The translations under genes were made by a program, and so were the position numbers. Positions 43,158 through 52,699 of a stretch of DNA of 64,000 bases are shown here, piece after piece. Position 1 is the first letter of the stretch, and every line of letters starts with the position of its first letter. This stretch comes from JAAYQA01 sp964510345 (GTDB lineage Bacteria > Bacillota > Clostridia > Tissierellales > Peptoniphilaceae). Under the pieces are notes generated by a model. That model saw only the letters and a list, made by a program, of their open reading frames with translations, was not told the origin of the DNA and did no database searches. Where the stretch lies: the NCBI GenBank assembly GCA_964510345.1, contig CAZEBB010000003.1:34634-98633 (forward strand). Reading direction: 5' to 3'.

Positions 43158-43792
43158 TGGGTCCTCCTGACGTCTGCGACACGACCGTTTTCGATAATGA
43201 CGACGGCGTCTGCCATGGGTTCCGCCATCTGACGGGCGTGCGTGACCATAATGATTTGCTGGCCGGTTTGCTTGACATGGGCGGACAGCGTTTCGAGAAT
43301 GCGCTCTTCGGTATCGTCGTCCAGNNNNNNNNNNNNNNNNNNNNNNNNNNNNNNNNNNNNNNNNNNNNNNNNNNNNNNNNNNNNNNNNNNNNNNNNNNNN
43401 NNNNNNNNNNNNNNNNNNNNNNNNTCGTCGTCCAGCGGTTTCGGTAGTTGTACCTGTTCGAGGGCTCGTGAAAGAGTGGCATCGTCCGGTGCGGAGCGCT
43501 CCTGATAGCGAAAGCCGATCTGCAAATTGTCCCGCACGTTCCCGTCAAACACGATGGCTTGCTGCGAGAGCATCATCACGCGCCTTCGGTGTTCGACGGT
43601 GGGGATGCCGGCGAGGTCTTTGTCGTTATACAGGATCACGCCGTGTGTCGGAGATATGAGTTTATTGAGGAGCCGAAGCAGAGTCGTTTTTCCGCCGCCA
43701 CTAGGGCCTGTGATCAGCGTGGTTTGGCGGTCGATCAAAAGCGATGGTATTGTAAGAATGCCTGTAAATTCTACGTCATTTAACTGAAACAT
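43154..43792 (-). CDS. fetA: FetA-like ABC transporter ATP-binding protein (interrupted by assembly gap)
   Basis: An ABC ATPase partner of FetB, about 212 residues if the gap size is right. Start ATG 43792 follows AGAAAGG; a longer frame to 43912 has no ribosome site. Walker A is GPSGGGKTTLLRLL near residue 29, a Q-loop is in MMLSQQAIVFDGNVR near 73, and the H-loop is in VTHARQMAEP. The signature and Walker B fall in the 100-N run at 43325-43424. The frame stays open across it, so the gene is probably intact in the organism. Confidence 0.85.
   Translation of the reverse strand: MFQLNDVEFTGILTIPSLLIDRQTTLITGPSGGGKTTLLRLLNKLISPTHGVILYNDKDLAGIPTVEHRRRVMMLSQQAIVFDGNVRDNLQIGFRYQERSAPDDATLSRALEQVQLPKPLDDXXXXXXXXXXXXXXXXXXXXXXXXXXXXXXXXXXLDDDTEERILETLSAHVKQTGQQIIMVTHARQMAEPMADAVVIIENGRVADVRRTQ
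43325..43424. other. Assembly gap of 100 N inside fetA
   Basis: Exactly 100 N, a common placeholder length. The same 11 bases TCGTCGTCCAG end the left contig and begin the right one. In fetA both copies encode Leu-Asp-Asp, so either a true short repeat flanks the missing signature/Walker B stretch or the contig ends were duplicated in scaffolding. Confidence 0.95.
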
Positions 43793-43932
43793 GATGTACC
43801 TTTCTTGGAGTTGCTTTATGGAGTGTATACCCTGAAAACAGATGCGATCGATGAAAAGTCGAAAATAGTTGGCAGATAACAAATTTCCGTCACAATTTAG
43901 GTCTATGCTCACGATAGATAGGGGGTGGCAGG

Positions 43933-46467
43933 ATGAAAACAGAAATCGTCAATTTTTGGTCCATACCACAGGATCAAGTCATCAAAGAGATAAAGTCCGG
44001 AACGAGCGGGCTCACGCAGTCAGAGGCCGAAGAGCGCTTGACACAGTACGGTGCCAATACGCTTTCTAAAGGGAAAAAGACGAGTCCGGCCGGCCTCTTC
44101 TTAAAGCAGCTTACCAGTCCTATTACGTTGATTTTGTTATTCGCCACCGTCATTTCTATTGTCCTACACGACTTTACGGACTCCGTCATCATCTTATTTA
44201 TCGTCTTGGCGAGCGCGCTATTGGGGTTTTTGCAGGAGTACAATGCGGGGAATGCCGTATCGAAGTTGCTTGACGTGGTCAGCGTCAAGGCCGATGTGTG
44301 GCGCGACGGCCAATTGCAGCCGGTGTCGATCGAATCGATCGTGCCGGGGGATCTCGTTGAGCTTCACGCGGGCGATGTGTTGCCCGCAGACGGCATCGTT
44401 CTTTCGGGAAATTCGCTCTCAGTCGATGAATCCACGTTGACGGGCGAGACGTTCCCGGTAGAGAAAAAGGAAGGCGTTTTGCCGGAGGATACGGCGCTGG
44501 CCGATCGTACGAACTCGCTTTGGATGGGTACGCATGTCGTGAGTGGAACCGGCCAGCTGTTGGTCGTGCAGACCGGCGCGGGCACTGAGTTTGGGCGGAT
44601 CTCCACACACTTGTCCCAAGCGGAGCCGGAGACCGACTTTGAACGGGGCGTTCGCCAGTTTGGAACCCTGCTCATGAAGATTACCGGCTTGATGCTGGTG
44701 ATGATCTTCGTGGTCAATATCGTGTTAAAGAAACCCGTGTTCGACTCGTTTCTCTTCTCTATGTCGCTCGCCGTCGGCCTGACGCCACAGCTGTTGCCGG
44801 CGATCATCAGCGTCAACCTGTCGCAAGGCGCAAAGCGCATGGCGGAGAAGAAAGTCATCGTCAAGAAGTTGGAGTCCATTGAAAATTTCGGCAGCATGGA
44901 CGTACTGTGCACCGATAAAACGGGTACGATCACCGTCGGAAATGTTGGCCTACAAGGGACGCTGGGAGTCGACGGAGAGTCTTCGGAGCGAGTGGCGCTC
45001 CTGGCAAAGATCAATGCGCATCTGCAGAGCGGGTACGAGAATTCTATCGATCAGGCGATCGAGGCAGGCGTGGATGTGGAATTGGACGGTTACATCAAAC
45101 TCCGCGAGATCCCGTACAATTTTGTCGATAAGCGATTGGGGATACTGTTTCAGTCACCGGACAGCTCGCCTTTTTCAGGCAATACCGTCCTCGTATCCAA
45201 AGGCGCTTTCGACAATGTGATGCGCGTATGCACGCATGCGGAGACGAAAAGCGGCAACATCGTCCCGATCGGTGAACAGAAAGACGCGATCGCAGCTCTT
45301 TATCAGAGTTTGAGCGCGAGCGGCCTCAGGACGCTGGGAATCGCCTATAAAACCGTTTCGGAAGACCCGAACCATGCTCGTGATGAGGACATGGTCTTTG
45401 CCGGCCTCATTACCTTTAAGGACCCACTGAAGGCGGGGATCGACAATACGGTGAAAGAACTGGATGCGCTTCATGTCCAACTGAAAGTCATTACGGGTGA
45501 CAACCGATACGTCGCTGCCAATATTGCCGAGGAACTGGGGCTCAATACGCAGATCGTGCTGACGGGGACGGAACTCGCCAAGTACAGTGAATCGGCACTG
45601 GTTCGCAAAGTGTCGGAAGTGTCCGTCTTTGCGGAGATCGAGCCCAATCAGAAGGAGCGAATCATCCGCGCGCTCATGAAAGCGGGGCTCGTAGTCGGCT
45701 ATATGGGCGACGGGATCAACGACGCCGCCGCGATCCATGCGGCCGATGTGGGCATCTCCGTCAATACGGCGGCCGACGTCGCCAAAGAGGCGGCGAACAT
45801 CGTCTTGCTCGAACAGGACCTTGAGGTGCTGATCGAAGGGATCAAAGCGGGTAGGCGCACCTTCGCCAACACGATGAAGTACGTCTTTATGGCGACGAGC
45901 GCCAACTTCGGCAATATGTTCAGCATGGCCGGAGCGTCGATCTTCTTGCCGTTTTTACCGCTTCGCCCGACGCAGATCCTCCTTACGAATCTACTCACCG
46001 ACTTTCCCGAAATGCAGATCGCCAAAGATACGGTTGACGAGGAACAATTAGCGAAGCCCAGGCGCTGGAATATCGCCTTCATCAAGAAATTCATGACGGT
46101 GTTCGGGCTGTTGAGCTCCGTGTTCGACTACATGACATTCGGTGTCCTGATGCTCGTGTTCGGCGCTAACGAAGCGCTTTTTCAGACCGGTTGGTTCACA
46201 GAATCCATCCTGTCCGCCACGATGATCGTGTTTGTGATGCGCACCCAAAGGCGATTTACCGAAAGTCGCCCTTCAAAGGGGATCCTCATCGCAACGGCGC
46301 TCGTGATCCTCGCGACCTTGGCGCTGCCCTACACGCCGTTGGGCACACTGCTTCATTTCGCGCCCTTACCCGGCATGATGTACGTGGCGATCTTTGCGAT
46401 CGTCATCTTGTATATGCTGTCCGGTGAACTGTTGAAGCGCTGGTTTTACCAACACAATCAACCGTAA
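43933..46467 (+). CDS. Magnesium-translocating-type P-type ATPase (MgtA-like)
   Basis: An 844-residue P-type ATPase resembling the P3B MgtA/MgtB group. Motifs in order: LTGETFPVEK near residue 175, the membrane run SLAVGLTPQLLPAIISVNLSQGA near 285, phosphorylation site CTDKTGT near 330, and the hinge GDGINDAAAIHAADVGIS near 590, followed by C-terminal membrane segments. About ten hydrophobic segments are present. The start follows GGGGGTGG. No clear M-box magnesium riboswitch is seen upstream. A small HAD protein follows and may be functionally linked. Magnesium as substrate is by family only. Confidence 0.85.
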   Translation: MKTEIVNFWSIPQDQVIKEIKSGTSGLTQSEAEERLTQYGANTLSKGKKTSPAGLFLKQLTSPITLILLFATVISIVLHDFTDSVIILFIVLASALLGFLQEYNAGNAVSKLLDVVSVKADVWRDGQLQPVSIESIVPGDLVELHAGDVLPADGIVLSGNSLSVDESTLTGETFPVEKKEGVLPEDTALADRTNSLWMGTHVVSGTGQLLVVQTGAGTEFGRISTHLSQAEPETDFERGVRQFGTLLMKITGLMLVMIFVVNIVLKKPVFDSFLFSMSLAVGLTPQLLPAIISVNLSQGAKRMAEKKVIVKKLESIENFGSMDVLCTDKTGTITVGNVGLQGTLGVDGESSERVALLAKINAHLQSGYENSIDQAIEAGVDVELDGYIKLREIPYNFVDKRLGILFQSPDSSPFSGNTVLVSKGAFDNVMRVCTHAETKSGNIVPIGEQKDAIAALYQSLSASGLRTLGIAYKTVSEDPNHARDEDMVFAGLITFKDPLKAGIDNTVKELDALHVQLKVITGDNRYVAANIAEELGLNTQIVLTGTELAKYSESALVRKVSEVSVFAEIEPNQKERIIRALMKAGLVVGYMGDGINDAAAIHAADVGISVNTAADVAKEAANIVLLEQDLEVLIEGIKAGRRTFANTMKYVFMATSANFGNMFSMAGASIFLPFLPLRPTQILLTNLLTDFPEMQIAKDTVDEEQLAKPRRWNIAFIKKFMTVFGLLSSVFDYMTFGVLMLVFGANEALFQTGWFTESILSATMIVFVMRTQRRFTESRPSKGILIATALVILATLALPYTPLGTLLHFAPLPGMMYVAIFAIVILYMLSGELLKRWFYQHNQP

Positions 46468-46544
46468 ACAATCGAGAAAGCGCCTTCTATTGATTTCTTT
46501 TCTCCCATGTGGAATGATAAAGACAATAAGAAACAGGAGGGAAT

Positions 46545-47018
46545 ATGATACATTTTACGGTACCCGGGGACAGGGAATACGCGATCCATTCTCTCGTTGT
46601 CGACTTTAATGGAACCATCGCGACGGACGGAAAACTCATCTCAGGCTTTGCGGAAAGAGCGCGCGCTCTGCACGATCAGGGGGTGAGCCTGTATGTGGTG
46701 ACAGCCGACACGCACGGCAATGTCGCCAAAGAATGTGCCGAGCTCCCCGTCGCCGTGCACGTCACAAGGCCGGTGCAGGCGGAGTGGGACAAAGAGAACC
46801 TCATCCGAAGACTCGGAAAGGACGGGTGTGTGGCGATCGGAAATGGACGAAACGACGTCGCCATGTTAAAAGAAAGCGCCCTCGGCATCTGCATTGCAGG
46901 TGCGGAAGGCGCATATGGACCCGCTCTTTGTGTGAGCGATGTCGTGGTGACGAATATTTTGGACGCTTTGGATTTGCTCTTGTTACCGCACCGATTGATG
47001 GCGACGCTTCGAACGTAA
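46545..47018 (+). CDS. HAD-family protein, soluble P-type-ATPase-like
   Basis: A 157-residue HAD-superfamily protein lacking a cap. Motif I reads VVDFNGTIATDG, with Asn in place of the usual second Asp (DxDGT), as seen in annotated soluble P-type-ATPase-like HAD proteins. The hinge motif is GNGRNDVAMLKES near residue 103, close to the P-type ATPase GDGxND. It probably hydrolyses or binds phosphate. The position after the P-type ATPase may be meaningful. The start follows CAGGAGGG. Confidence 0.75.
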   Translation: MIHFTVPGDREYAIHSLVVDFNGTIATDGKLISGFAERARALHDQGVSLYVVTADTHGNVAKECAELPVAVHVTRPVQAEWDKENLIRRLGKDGCVAIGNGRNDVAMLKESALGICIAGAEGAYGPALCVSDVVVTNILDALDLLLLPHRLMATLRT

Positions 47019-47022
47019 GGGA

Positions 47023-47895
47023 TCAGTCTTCAAATAGATGGGCGTCGTACGTACCGGTGACGGACACATTCGGGGTTTCCATGATAAAGATCTGCGGGTC
47101 AATCTTTCGGACCTCGCGGCGAAGCATCATCATCTCACATTTTGAGACAACCGTGTTGATCACGAGTAGAGGCGCGTGCGTATACGCGCCTTTTCCGTCC
47201 CAGTAGGTCGCTCCGCGACGCAGTTTCGTCGTAATATAGTCCAGCACTTCCGGTTTGGAGGTGATGATGGTAAGCGCTGTCTTGATATTCTGGTGATGCG
47301 TGTAGTCGACCGTCTTCGAGTAGATAAAAGTAAACAGCACAGAGTAGATGACGACCGTGAGCGGTTTGCTGAACAATGAGTACGCATATACGATGAGCCC
47401 GATAGCCAAACTGACTTTGCCGACGCTGAAGCCCGGCTTTTTTTGTGTCACATAGACGCCGAGGATGTCCACACCGCCTCCCGAGCCGCCGGCGCGCAAG
47501 CTGAGTCCGGCGCCGAAACCTGCGATCAAGCCGCCAACGAGGATCGCGGTGAGCGGGTCTGTGAGGCCTTCGACCGGTGCGGACGGGATCCACTGCATCG
47601 CCGAGGTCATCAGGGTGAGCGTGATAATCGTCTTAACGAAAAACAGGCGGTTGATCGCCTTAAACGATAAGATCATGAGGGGAATATTCATGGCGAAAAG
47701 GATCGCACCGGTGAGTTCCGGCAACGAAGGTTGCATCTTGTGCAGGAGGTCGTTGACGATTTGGGCGATCCCCGTCAGGCTACCGGCAAAGAACCCCATC
47801 GGAACTAAAAATCGATTAATGCCGATGGCGTAGATGACCGCGCCTAAGCAGGACAGGAAAGTTGTATAGATAAAGCGTTTCATTTTGTGCGACAT
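47023..47895 (-). CDS. YitT family membrane protein (DUF161/DUF2179)
   Basis: A 290-residue protein with five or six membrane segments in the first two thirds (YitT_membrane) and a cytoplasmic DUF2179 domain at the C-terminus (TIITSKPEVLDYITTKL and MMMLRREVRKIDPQIF). The segment RAGGSGGGVDILGVYV is highly characteristic. Start ATG 47895 follows GGAGGGA; the upstream in-frame ATG at 47931 lacks a site. Function is unknown. Confidence 0.88.
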   Translation of the reverse strand: MSHKMKRFIYTTFLSCLGAVIYAIGINRFLVPMGFFAGSLTGIAQIVNDLLHKMQPSLPELTGAILFAMNIPLMILSFKAINRLFFVKTIITLTLMTSAMQWIPSAPVEGLTDPLTAILVGGLIAGFGAGLSLRAGGSGGGVDILGVYVTQKKPGFSVGKVSLAIGLIVYAYSLFSKPLTVVIYSVLFTFIYSKTVDYTHHQNIKTALTIITSKPEVLDYITTKLRRGATYWDGKGAYTHAPLLVINTVVSKCEMMMLRREVRKIDPQIFIMETPNVSVTGTYDAHLFED

Positions 47896-47967
47896 GGGAA
47901 TCCCTCCAAAGGTATGATGTTTCGATTCCATCGTATCACAGAAACGGGGAAAAGTAGAGGGGAAAAT

Positions 47968-47994
47968 AACAGCCCCTGAATTTTGGGGCTGTTA
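47968..47994 (-). terminator. Terminator after the TrpB2 gene
   Basis: On the minus strand AACAGCCCC and GGGGCTGTT form a 9-bp helix with an 8-base loop, followed by ATTTT. It lies just after the TrpB2 stop codon. Confidence 0.75.
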
Positions 47995-47996
47995 CA

Positions 47997-49373
47997 CTAT
48001 TCCTGAATCCCGGGGATTTTGGGTAGCAGATCAAACGAGCGCTGTAGTTCTTCGTCGGTCGGGATATAGTCCGACATGCGGCCTTCGTTGTACGCGGTGT
48101 AGGCGGTCATATCGAAGAAACCGGTGCCGGTGAGGCCGAAGAGAATCGTCTTTTCTACGCCTTCTTCTTTACAGCGAATCGCCTCATCCATCGCCGCGCG
48201 AATCGCGTGTGCTGACTCGGGGGCGGGGAGAATGGTCTCGCACTTAGCGAAAGCGGTCGCCGCTTCAAAGACTTTGGTCTGCTCTACCGCCACAGCTTCC
48301 ATGTATCCGTCGTGATAGAGCTTCGACAGGATCGGACTCATGCCATGGTAGCGGAGCCCGCCGGCGTGGTTGGACGAGGGGACGAATTCGCAACCCAGCG
48401 TGTACATGCGAGCCAGTGGCGTGATCTTTCCGGAGTCGCAGTAGTCGTAGGCGTATTTGCCGCGGGTCAAAGACGGACACGATGCCGGTTCAACGGCGAC
48501 GATACGCGGGTTGGCCTTGCCGGTCAGCTTGTCTTGCATATAGGGGGCGATGAGGCCGCCCAGGTTGGAGCCGCCACCGGCGCAGCCGATGACGACATCG
48601 GGGTATTCGCCGAGCGTATCCATGGCGATCTTTGCCTCCAATCCGATGACGGACTGATGCAGCACGACCTGGTTCAGCACCGAGCCCAGCACATAGCGGC
48701 ATCCTTCGGTGGTGACGGCCTTTTCGACAGCCTCGGAGATCGCACAGCCCAAAGAGCCCCCGGTGTTCGGGTCGCGCTCAAGGATCAGGCGACCGATCTT
48801 TGTGGTATCGCTCGGGCTCGGGATGACGCTCCCGCCGAAGGTTTCCATGATCGCCTTTCGAAACGGCTTTTGTTCATAAGAGACCTTGACCATATAAACA
48901 GTGAGGGGGATCCCGAAATACGCGCAGGCTTCGGCGAGTGCGGTGCCCCATTGCCCCGCGCCCGTTTCCGTCGTGAGGGAGGAGAGGCCTTGGTCTTTCG
49001 CATAGTACGCTTGGGCGATCGCCGAGTTGAGCTTATGCGAACCCGAGGTGTTGTTGCCTTCGAATTTGTAGTAGATCTTGGCCGGGGTGTCGAGCAATTT
49101 CTCCAGATTGTAGGCGCGGATCAGAGGAGATGGGCGGAAGACTTTGTACATCTCCAATACCGGTTCGGGGATGTCCACGTACCGGGTCTCGTTGTCGAGC
49201 TCCTGATGCGCCAATTTCTCGCAGAATACGGGGTACAGGTCCTCCGGAGTTGCGGGCTGGAGCGTTTGGGGATTCAGCATCGGGTCGTGCTGTTCCTTCA
49301 TATCGGCACGCAGGTTATACCATTGCGTGGGGATTTGGTCTTCAGTTAAGTACAGTCTGTGTGGAATTTTCAT
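47997..49373 (-). CDS. TrpB2-type tryptophan synthase beta chain
   Basis: A PLP enzyme that would make tryptophan from indole and serine. The length of 458 residues and the N-terminal extension (LYLTEDQIPTQWYNL) identify the TrpB2 branch rather than TrpB1. The PLP Lys lies in GNNTSGSHKLNSA near residue 112, the ETGAGQWGTALA motif is near 139, and the phosphate-binding loop is GCAGGGSNLGG near 258. No trpA or other trp gene is nearby, so indole scavenging is a likely role. A Trp-specific T-box sits upstream. Confidence 0.92.
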   Translation of the reverse strand: MKIPHRLYLTEDQIPTQWYNLRADMKEQHDPMLNPQTLQPATPEDLYPVFCEKLAHQELDNETRYVDIPEPVLEMYKVFRPSPLIRAYNLEKLLDTPAKIYYKFEGNNTSGSHKLNSAIAQAYYAKDQGLSSLTTETGAGQWGTALAEACAYFGIPLTVYMVKVSYEQKPFRKAIMETFGGSVIPSPSDTTKIGRLILERDPNTGGSLGCAISEAVEKAVTTEGCRYVLGSVLNQVVLHQSVIGLEAKIAMDTLGEYPDVVIGCAGGGSNLGGLIAPYMQDKLTGKANPRIVAVEPASCPSLTRGKYAYDYCDSGKITPLARMYTLGCEFVPSSNHAGGLRYHGMSPILSKLYHDGYMEAVAVEQTKVFEAATAFAKCETILPAPESAHAIRAAMDEAIRCKEEGVEKTILFGLTGTGFFDMTAYTAYNEGRMSDYIPTDEELQRSFDLLPKIPGIQE

Positions 49374-49399
49374 GGTGTCTCCTCCTTATTATGGGCGAT

Positions 49400-49673
49400 A
49401 AAAAAACGGCCTTGTCCCAGATCATCTGGGACAAAAGCCGTTGCTTCTGCGGTACCACCCTCATTGGCGCATACGCGCCCGCTCGTTCGCATACGATCAT
49501 ATGCGCTCCATGGATAACGGGCGGAGTTCCCGTCAGGTGCTACTTGAGTGTCCTCTTTCGTCCTGCCCTTACAGATCCATTCTGTCCGGTGCCTCACGCT
49601 GCGCTCTCACCGTTACGCAACTCTCTTTGCTTGCCGCATCCGTACATACTCTTTCTGTGCATCGGTTTTACAT
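49400..49673 (-). promoter_or_regulatory. Tryptophan-specific T-box riboswitch upstream of TrpB2
   Basis: The leader carries the T-box sequence AGGGTGGTACCGC (49449-49461, minus strand) and an intrinsic terminator, AACGGC...GGCCGTT with a T-run at 49400-49442. Near the 5' end the Stem I base ACAGA/UCUGU encloses AGUA on one side and GAA-UGG-A on the other. The codon after GAA is UGG (49577-49579), which specifies tryptophan. Uncharged tRNA-Trp would switch the gene on. This accounts for the whole 346-base gap. Confidence 0.93.
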
Positions 49674-49679
49674 GTGAAC

Positions 49680-49708
49680 AGTATATCGAAATTTAAAACC
49701 GGAGTCAA
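49680..49708 (-). promoter_or_regulatory. Promoter of the T-box/TrpB2 transcript
   Basis: On the minus strand, -35 TTGACT (49703-49708), a 17-base spacer, and -10 TATACT (49680-49685). Transcription would begin about 7 bases on, at the T-box. Confidence 0.85.
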
Positions 49709-49719
49709 CCGATAAAGTG

Positions 49720-52635
49720 TTATTCTTTCACTCTCGCCTTGTAGTCCAACGGGATAATGTTGGAAAATAGATCTTCGCTCTCGCGGATCTTTTCCTCGTT
49801 TCCTAAGACACACAGATAATCCTGCGCCATGGCATCTTTCAGCATCTGCGCATGAGCGCGGAGTTTGCCGTCCGTTGTCGCCAGCGCGTCTTTCAAATAG
49901 CTTTCGACGCGGTCGTAACTGTTGCCCGTCAAGCGGTTGTTGAAGGCGAAGGCTCCTTTTTGGCGAGCCGACATCGGCGGGTCAAAGCGGTTGATCGTGC
50001 CGATGATCGCATCTTCCAGCTCCGTTTGCGACAGCGAAAGCTCGGAGAGGAACGCGTCCATCTCGTCATATACGTCGATCGTCTGCTGCAGTTGCGGGTC
50101 GCGATAGGAGTAGGTCGCCAGCAATCCCTTCGGGCTGATGGAGATTCCTGCGCCGTACGCGCCGCCGATCGCTCGGATCTTCAGGTGTAGAAACGCAATG
50201 CTTAAGAGATTGGTGAGTACGCTCATATCGCCCGTGTAGTCATAGCCGAGCGCCTTCAGATTGGCGCCTTTGGAGACGTATTGGACAGACGCTGCGCTTA
50301 AGAACGCTTCTTTGTTGCGCTCTTTTCGGACATAGTGCTGATTGGGTCCAAGTGTATCGGGAAGATCGGCCAAGAGAGACTGCCAGCCGTCTTTCAACTG
50401 GTCAAACACCTCTTTTTCCGTGGTGACCCCGATGAACAAGCCTTCGGTTGTAAAGAGCTTGCGGTAGAGGGTCTCCCACTGTGCCAGCTTTTCGTCAATT
50501 AAGGTATCGTAATTTGCCAAGAGCTCCTGCAGTGCAAAATACGAGTCCAACCCGCTGATCTCTTCTTGCAGGGAAGGCGCGAGGCTCACATAGGAGAGCA
50601 CCCGTTGCATCGCGACGGCGTGCCCGCTTTGGATGAGGCTCATCTCCATCGTGGAGCGGTCTTCCAAAAGGACTTCCTTGATGCGCTTTTTGTCGGAGAT
50701 TTTCGTTTGGTAGAGGACTTCTGCGAGAATCTTCATCGCATCGGCTTGTTTGTCAGAGAAGAACTTTGCGCTGACCATCAGCTTGGGTAGCGGCTCGCCG
50801 GTCTCTACATCTTCCAAAACCGCAGGTGCGATGCTCAAGCTGCCCATCGATCGGTAGATCGCGTTGGACACCTGGTCGTAGGATCGTTGGTTGGTATCCA
50901 AGTCCGAGAGGAACGAGGCGATATGAGAAACTTCCGCCAACTCGCTTTGCGTGAGGTGGCGCAAGTCAAACGCGATGTCCAAATAAACGATGCGGCCGGT
51001 GAAGACTTCGTTGTGAAGGAGCGTCGCGCCGTGATACTCTTCTTCGTATTGCGGGATGCGGTCGACCGTGGGCGATAAATCCGAGAGCGAAAGGTGGGGG
51101 ATTGTCGCCTTGGCTTCCGGCGTATCTTCCGCATTTTGGAAGTCCAGGAGCGTCTTCGTCTGCTCTTGTAAGGCATCTTTTTCTTCTCCTGTCAGCGCTT
51201 CAAGCTTAGCAGCCAGCGCTTCGCGCACTTCGGCGTCTTTTTGGTCAAAGAGTCCGGGTACCGGCGTCGCGATCATCTCGACACAGTGCGGATTGGACAA
51301 GATGCGTTCTTTGATGAAGTTTTGCAGCGCGCCTTGATTAATTTTTTCTCGGAATGCGGCAAACGAGTCGGTAAAGTCCAGGGTCAACAGCGGGTCGCCG
51401 TCGTACAGCCAGCTGCTGAGCACTTGGATGTACTGGATGACGCCTTTGGCGCTGGAGGGTGGGCCTTCGATCAAAGAAAACTCAAGTTTGTTGAGGCTGG
51501 CTTCCAATAGTTCCGTATCGACCCCTTCGTCCGCGATGGATGCAAAGACATCGCGCACGATGGTCAAAAACTCCTCCATGCGGCTTTTTTCCGTGTTTTT
51601 GGCGATGATGCCGAAAACCTGATGCATGCCGTCATTGTACGGGGTTAAGAAATCCTCGCCTAGGCCGACATCGAGCAGCGCTTTTTTTAGAGGCGATGCC
51701 GCTGAATCGATCAATACCTCTTCCATGAGTTTCGTCATATAGACATCTTCTGCCACCGTAGAGCGCCCAATGCCGTAGCAGATGCCCAGATAATCTTTGC
51801 TTTCCGTGTCATCAGACAGCGCAACGGAATAGGGGAACTCCGCCAGATGCGGGACTTCGAACGGCTCTTGCGCATCGATGGACGAGTCGACTTCGCGGTA
51901 GTCGTACTCGCTGAAAAACTCCTGTACGTGGGCGAGTTCTTTCTCTAAATCGCCGTCGCCGTAGAAATAGACGATGCTGTTGCTCGGATGGTAGTACGAC
52001 GCATGGAATTCTTTGAACTCATCGTAGCTCAACGCGGGAATCTCGTAAGGATCGCCCCCGGAGTTGAAGCGGTAGATCGTGTCAGGGAGCAGTTCCTCAT
52101 TCACTTTCTCTAAAATCTGCTCTTCCGCCGCCGACATCGCGCCGCGCATCTCATTGTAGACGACGCCGTTGTATGTCAGCTCCTCATGTAAATTGAGCGT
52201 CCACCCTTCCTGGCGAAAGATCTCTTCTTTATCCAGCACGAGAGGGTGTAGGACCGCATCCAAATACACATCCATCAGATTGTGATAGTCGGTGTCGTTG
52301 CGGCTCGCGATCGGGTAGATGGTCTTGTCGGAGAAGGTCATCGCATTCAAAAAAGTCTGCAACGACCCTTGGATCAAGTCCATAAAGGGTTCTTTCGTCC
52401 GATACTTGTCGCTTCCGCTGAGGACGCAGTGCTCTAAGATATGCGCAACACCCGTCGAATTCTTCGGGGGCGTGCGAAATCCGATGCCGAAGGCTTTGTT
52501 ATTGTCTTCATTCAAAATCTTGATGGCTTTCGCCTTTGTCACTTCGTGTTCCAGCACAATGGCTGTGCTCTTTTGCGCTTCCACGTCTCGGATGTCGGTG
52601 ATCCGAAAACCGTGAATCACGTCATTTATCTTCAT
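49720..52635 (-). CDS. M16C family zinc metallopeptidase (presequence protease-like)
   Basis: A 971-residue peptidase of the insulinase/PreP type that degrades peptides inside a closed chamber. The inverted zinc motif is HILEHCVLSG (HxxEH) near residue 57, with the third ligand in GVVYNEMRGAMS near 130. The second, inactive half and the M16C-associated domain follow. Start ATG 52635 follows AGGAGG; ATG 52659 lies upstream without a site. A TATAAT (52666-52671, minus strand) may be its -10. No signal peptide is present, so it is cytoplasmic. Confidence 0.93.
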   Translation of the reverse strand: MKINDVIHGFRITDIRDVEAQKSTAIVLEHEVTKAKAIKILNEDNNKAFGIGFRTPPKNSTGVAHILEHCVLSGSDKYRTKEPFMDLIQGSLQTFLNAMTFSDKTIYPIASRNDTDYHNLMDVYLDAVLHPLVLDKEEIFRQEGWTLNLHEELTYNGVVYNEMRGAMSAAEEQILEKVNEELLPDTIYRFNSGGDPYEIPALSYDEFKEFHASYYHPSNSIVYFYGDGDLEKELAHVQEFFSEYDYREVDSSIDAQEPFEVPHLAEFPYSVALSDDTESKDYLGICYGIGRSTVAEDVYMTKLMEEVLIDSAASPLKKALLDVGLGEDFLTPYNDGMHQVFGIIAKNTEKSRMEEFLTIVRDVFASIADEGVDTELLEASLNKLEFSLIEGPPSSAKGVIQYIQVLSSWLYDGDPLLTLDFTDSFAAFREKINQGALQNFIKERILSNPHCVEMIATPVPGLFDQKDAEVREALAAKLEALTGEEKDALQEQTKTLLDFQNAEDTPEAKATIPHLSLSDLSPTVDRIPQYEEEYHGATLLHNEVFTGRIVYLDIAFDLRHLTQSELAEVSHIASFLSDLDTNQRSYDQVSNAIYRSMGSLSIAPAVLEDVETGEPLPKLMVSAKFFSDKQADAMKILAEVLYQTKISDKKRIKEVLLEDRSTMEMSLIQSGHAVAMQRVLSYVSLAPSLQEEISGLDSYFALQELLANYDTLIDEKLAQWETLYRKLFTTEGLFIGVTTEKEVFDQLKDGWQSLLADLPDTLGPNQHYVRKERNKEAFLSAASVQYVSKGANLKALGYDYTGDMSVLTNLLSIAFLHLKIRAIGGAYGAGISISPKGLLATYSYRDPQLQQTIDVYDEMDAFLSELSLSQTELEDAIIGTINRFDPPMSARQKGAFAFNNRLTGNSYDRVESYLKDALATTDGKLRAHAQMLKDAMAQDYLCVLGNEEKIRESEDLFSNIIPLDYKARVKE

Positions 52636-52699
52636 AATACCTCCTGTATTTGGGATCATAGGTTCATTATACCCCAGATAAGGAGGCGAAAAAGAAGGA

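Noticed and set aside
43154..43912. Truncated or mutated fetA
   Set aside because: The break is a run of N of placeholder length, and the frame is open on both sides with normal motifs.
43793..43932. M-box magnesium riboswitch before the MgtA-like gene
   Set aside because: The 140-base divergent gap is too short to hold one along with the two promoters, and no M-box core was seen.
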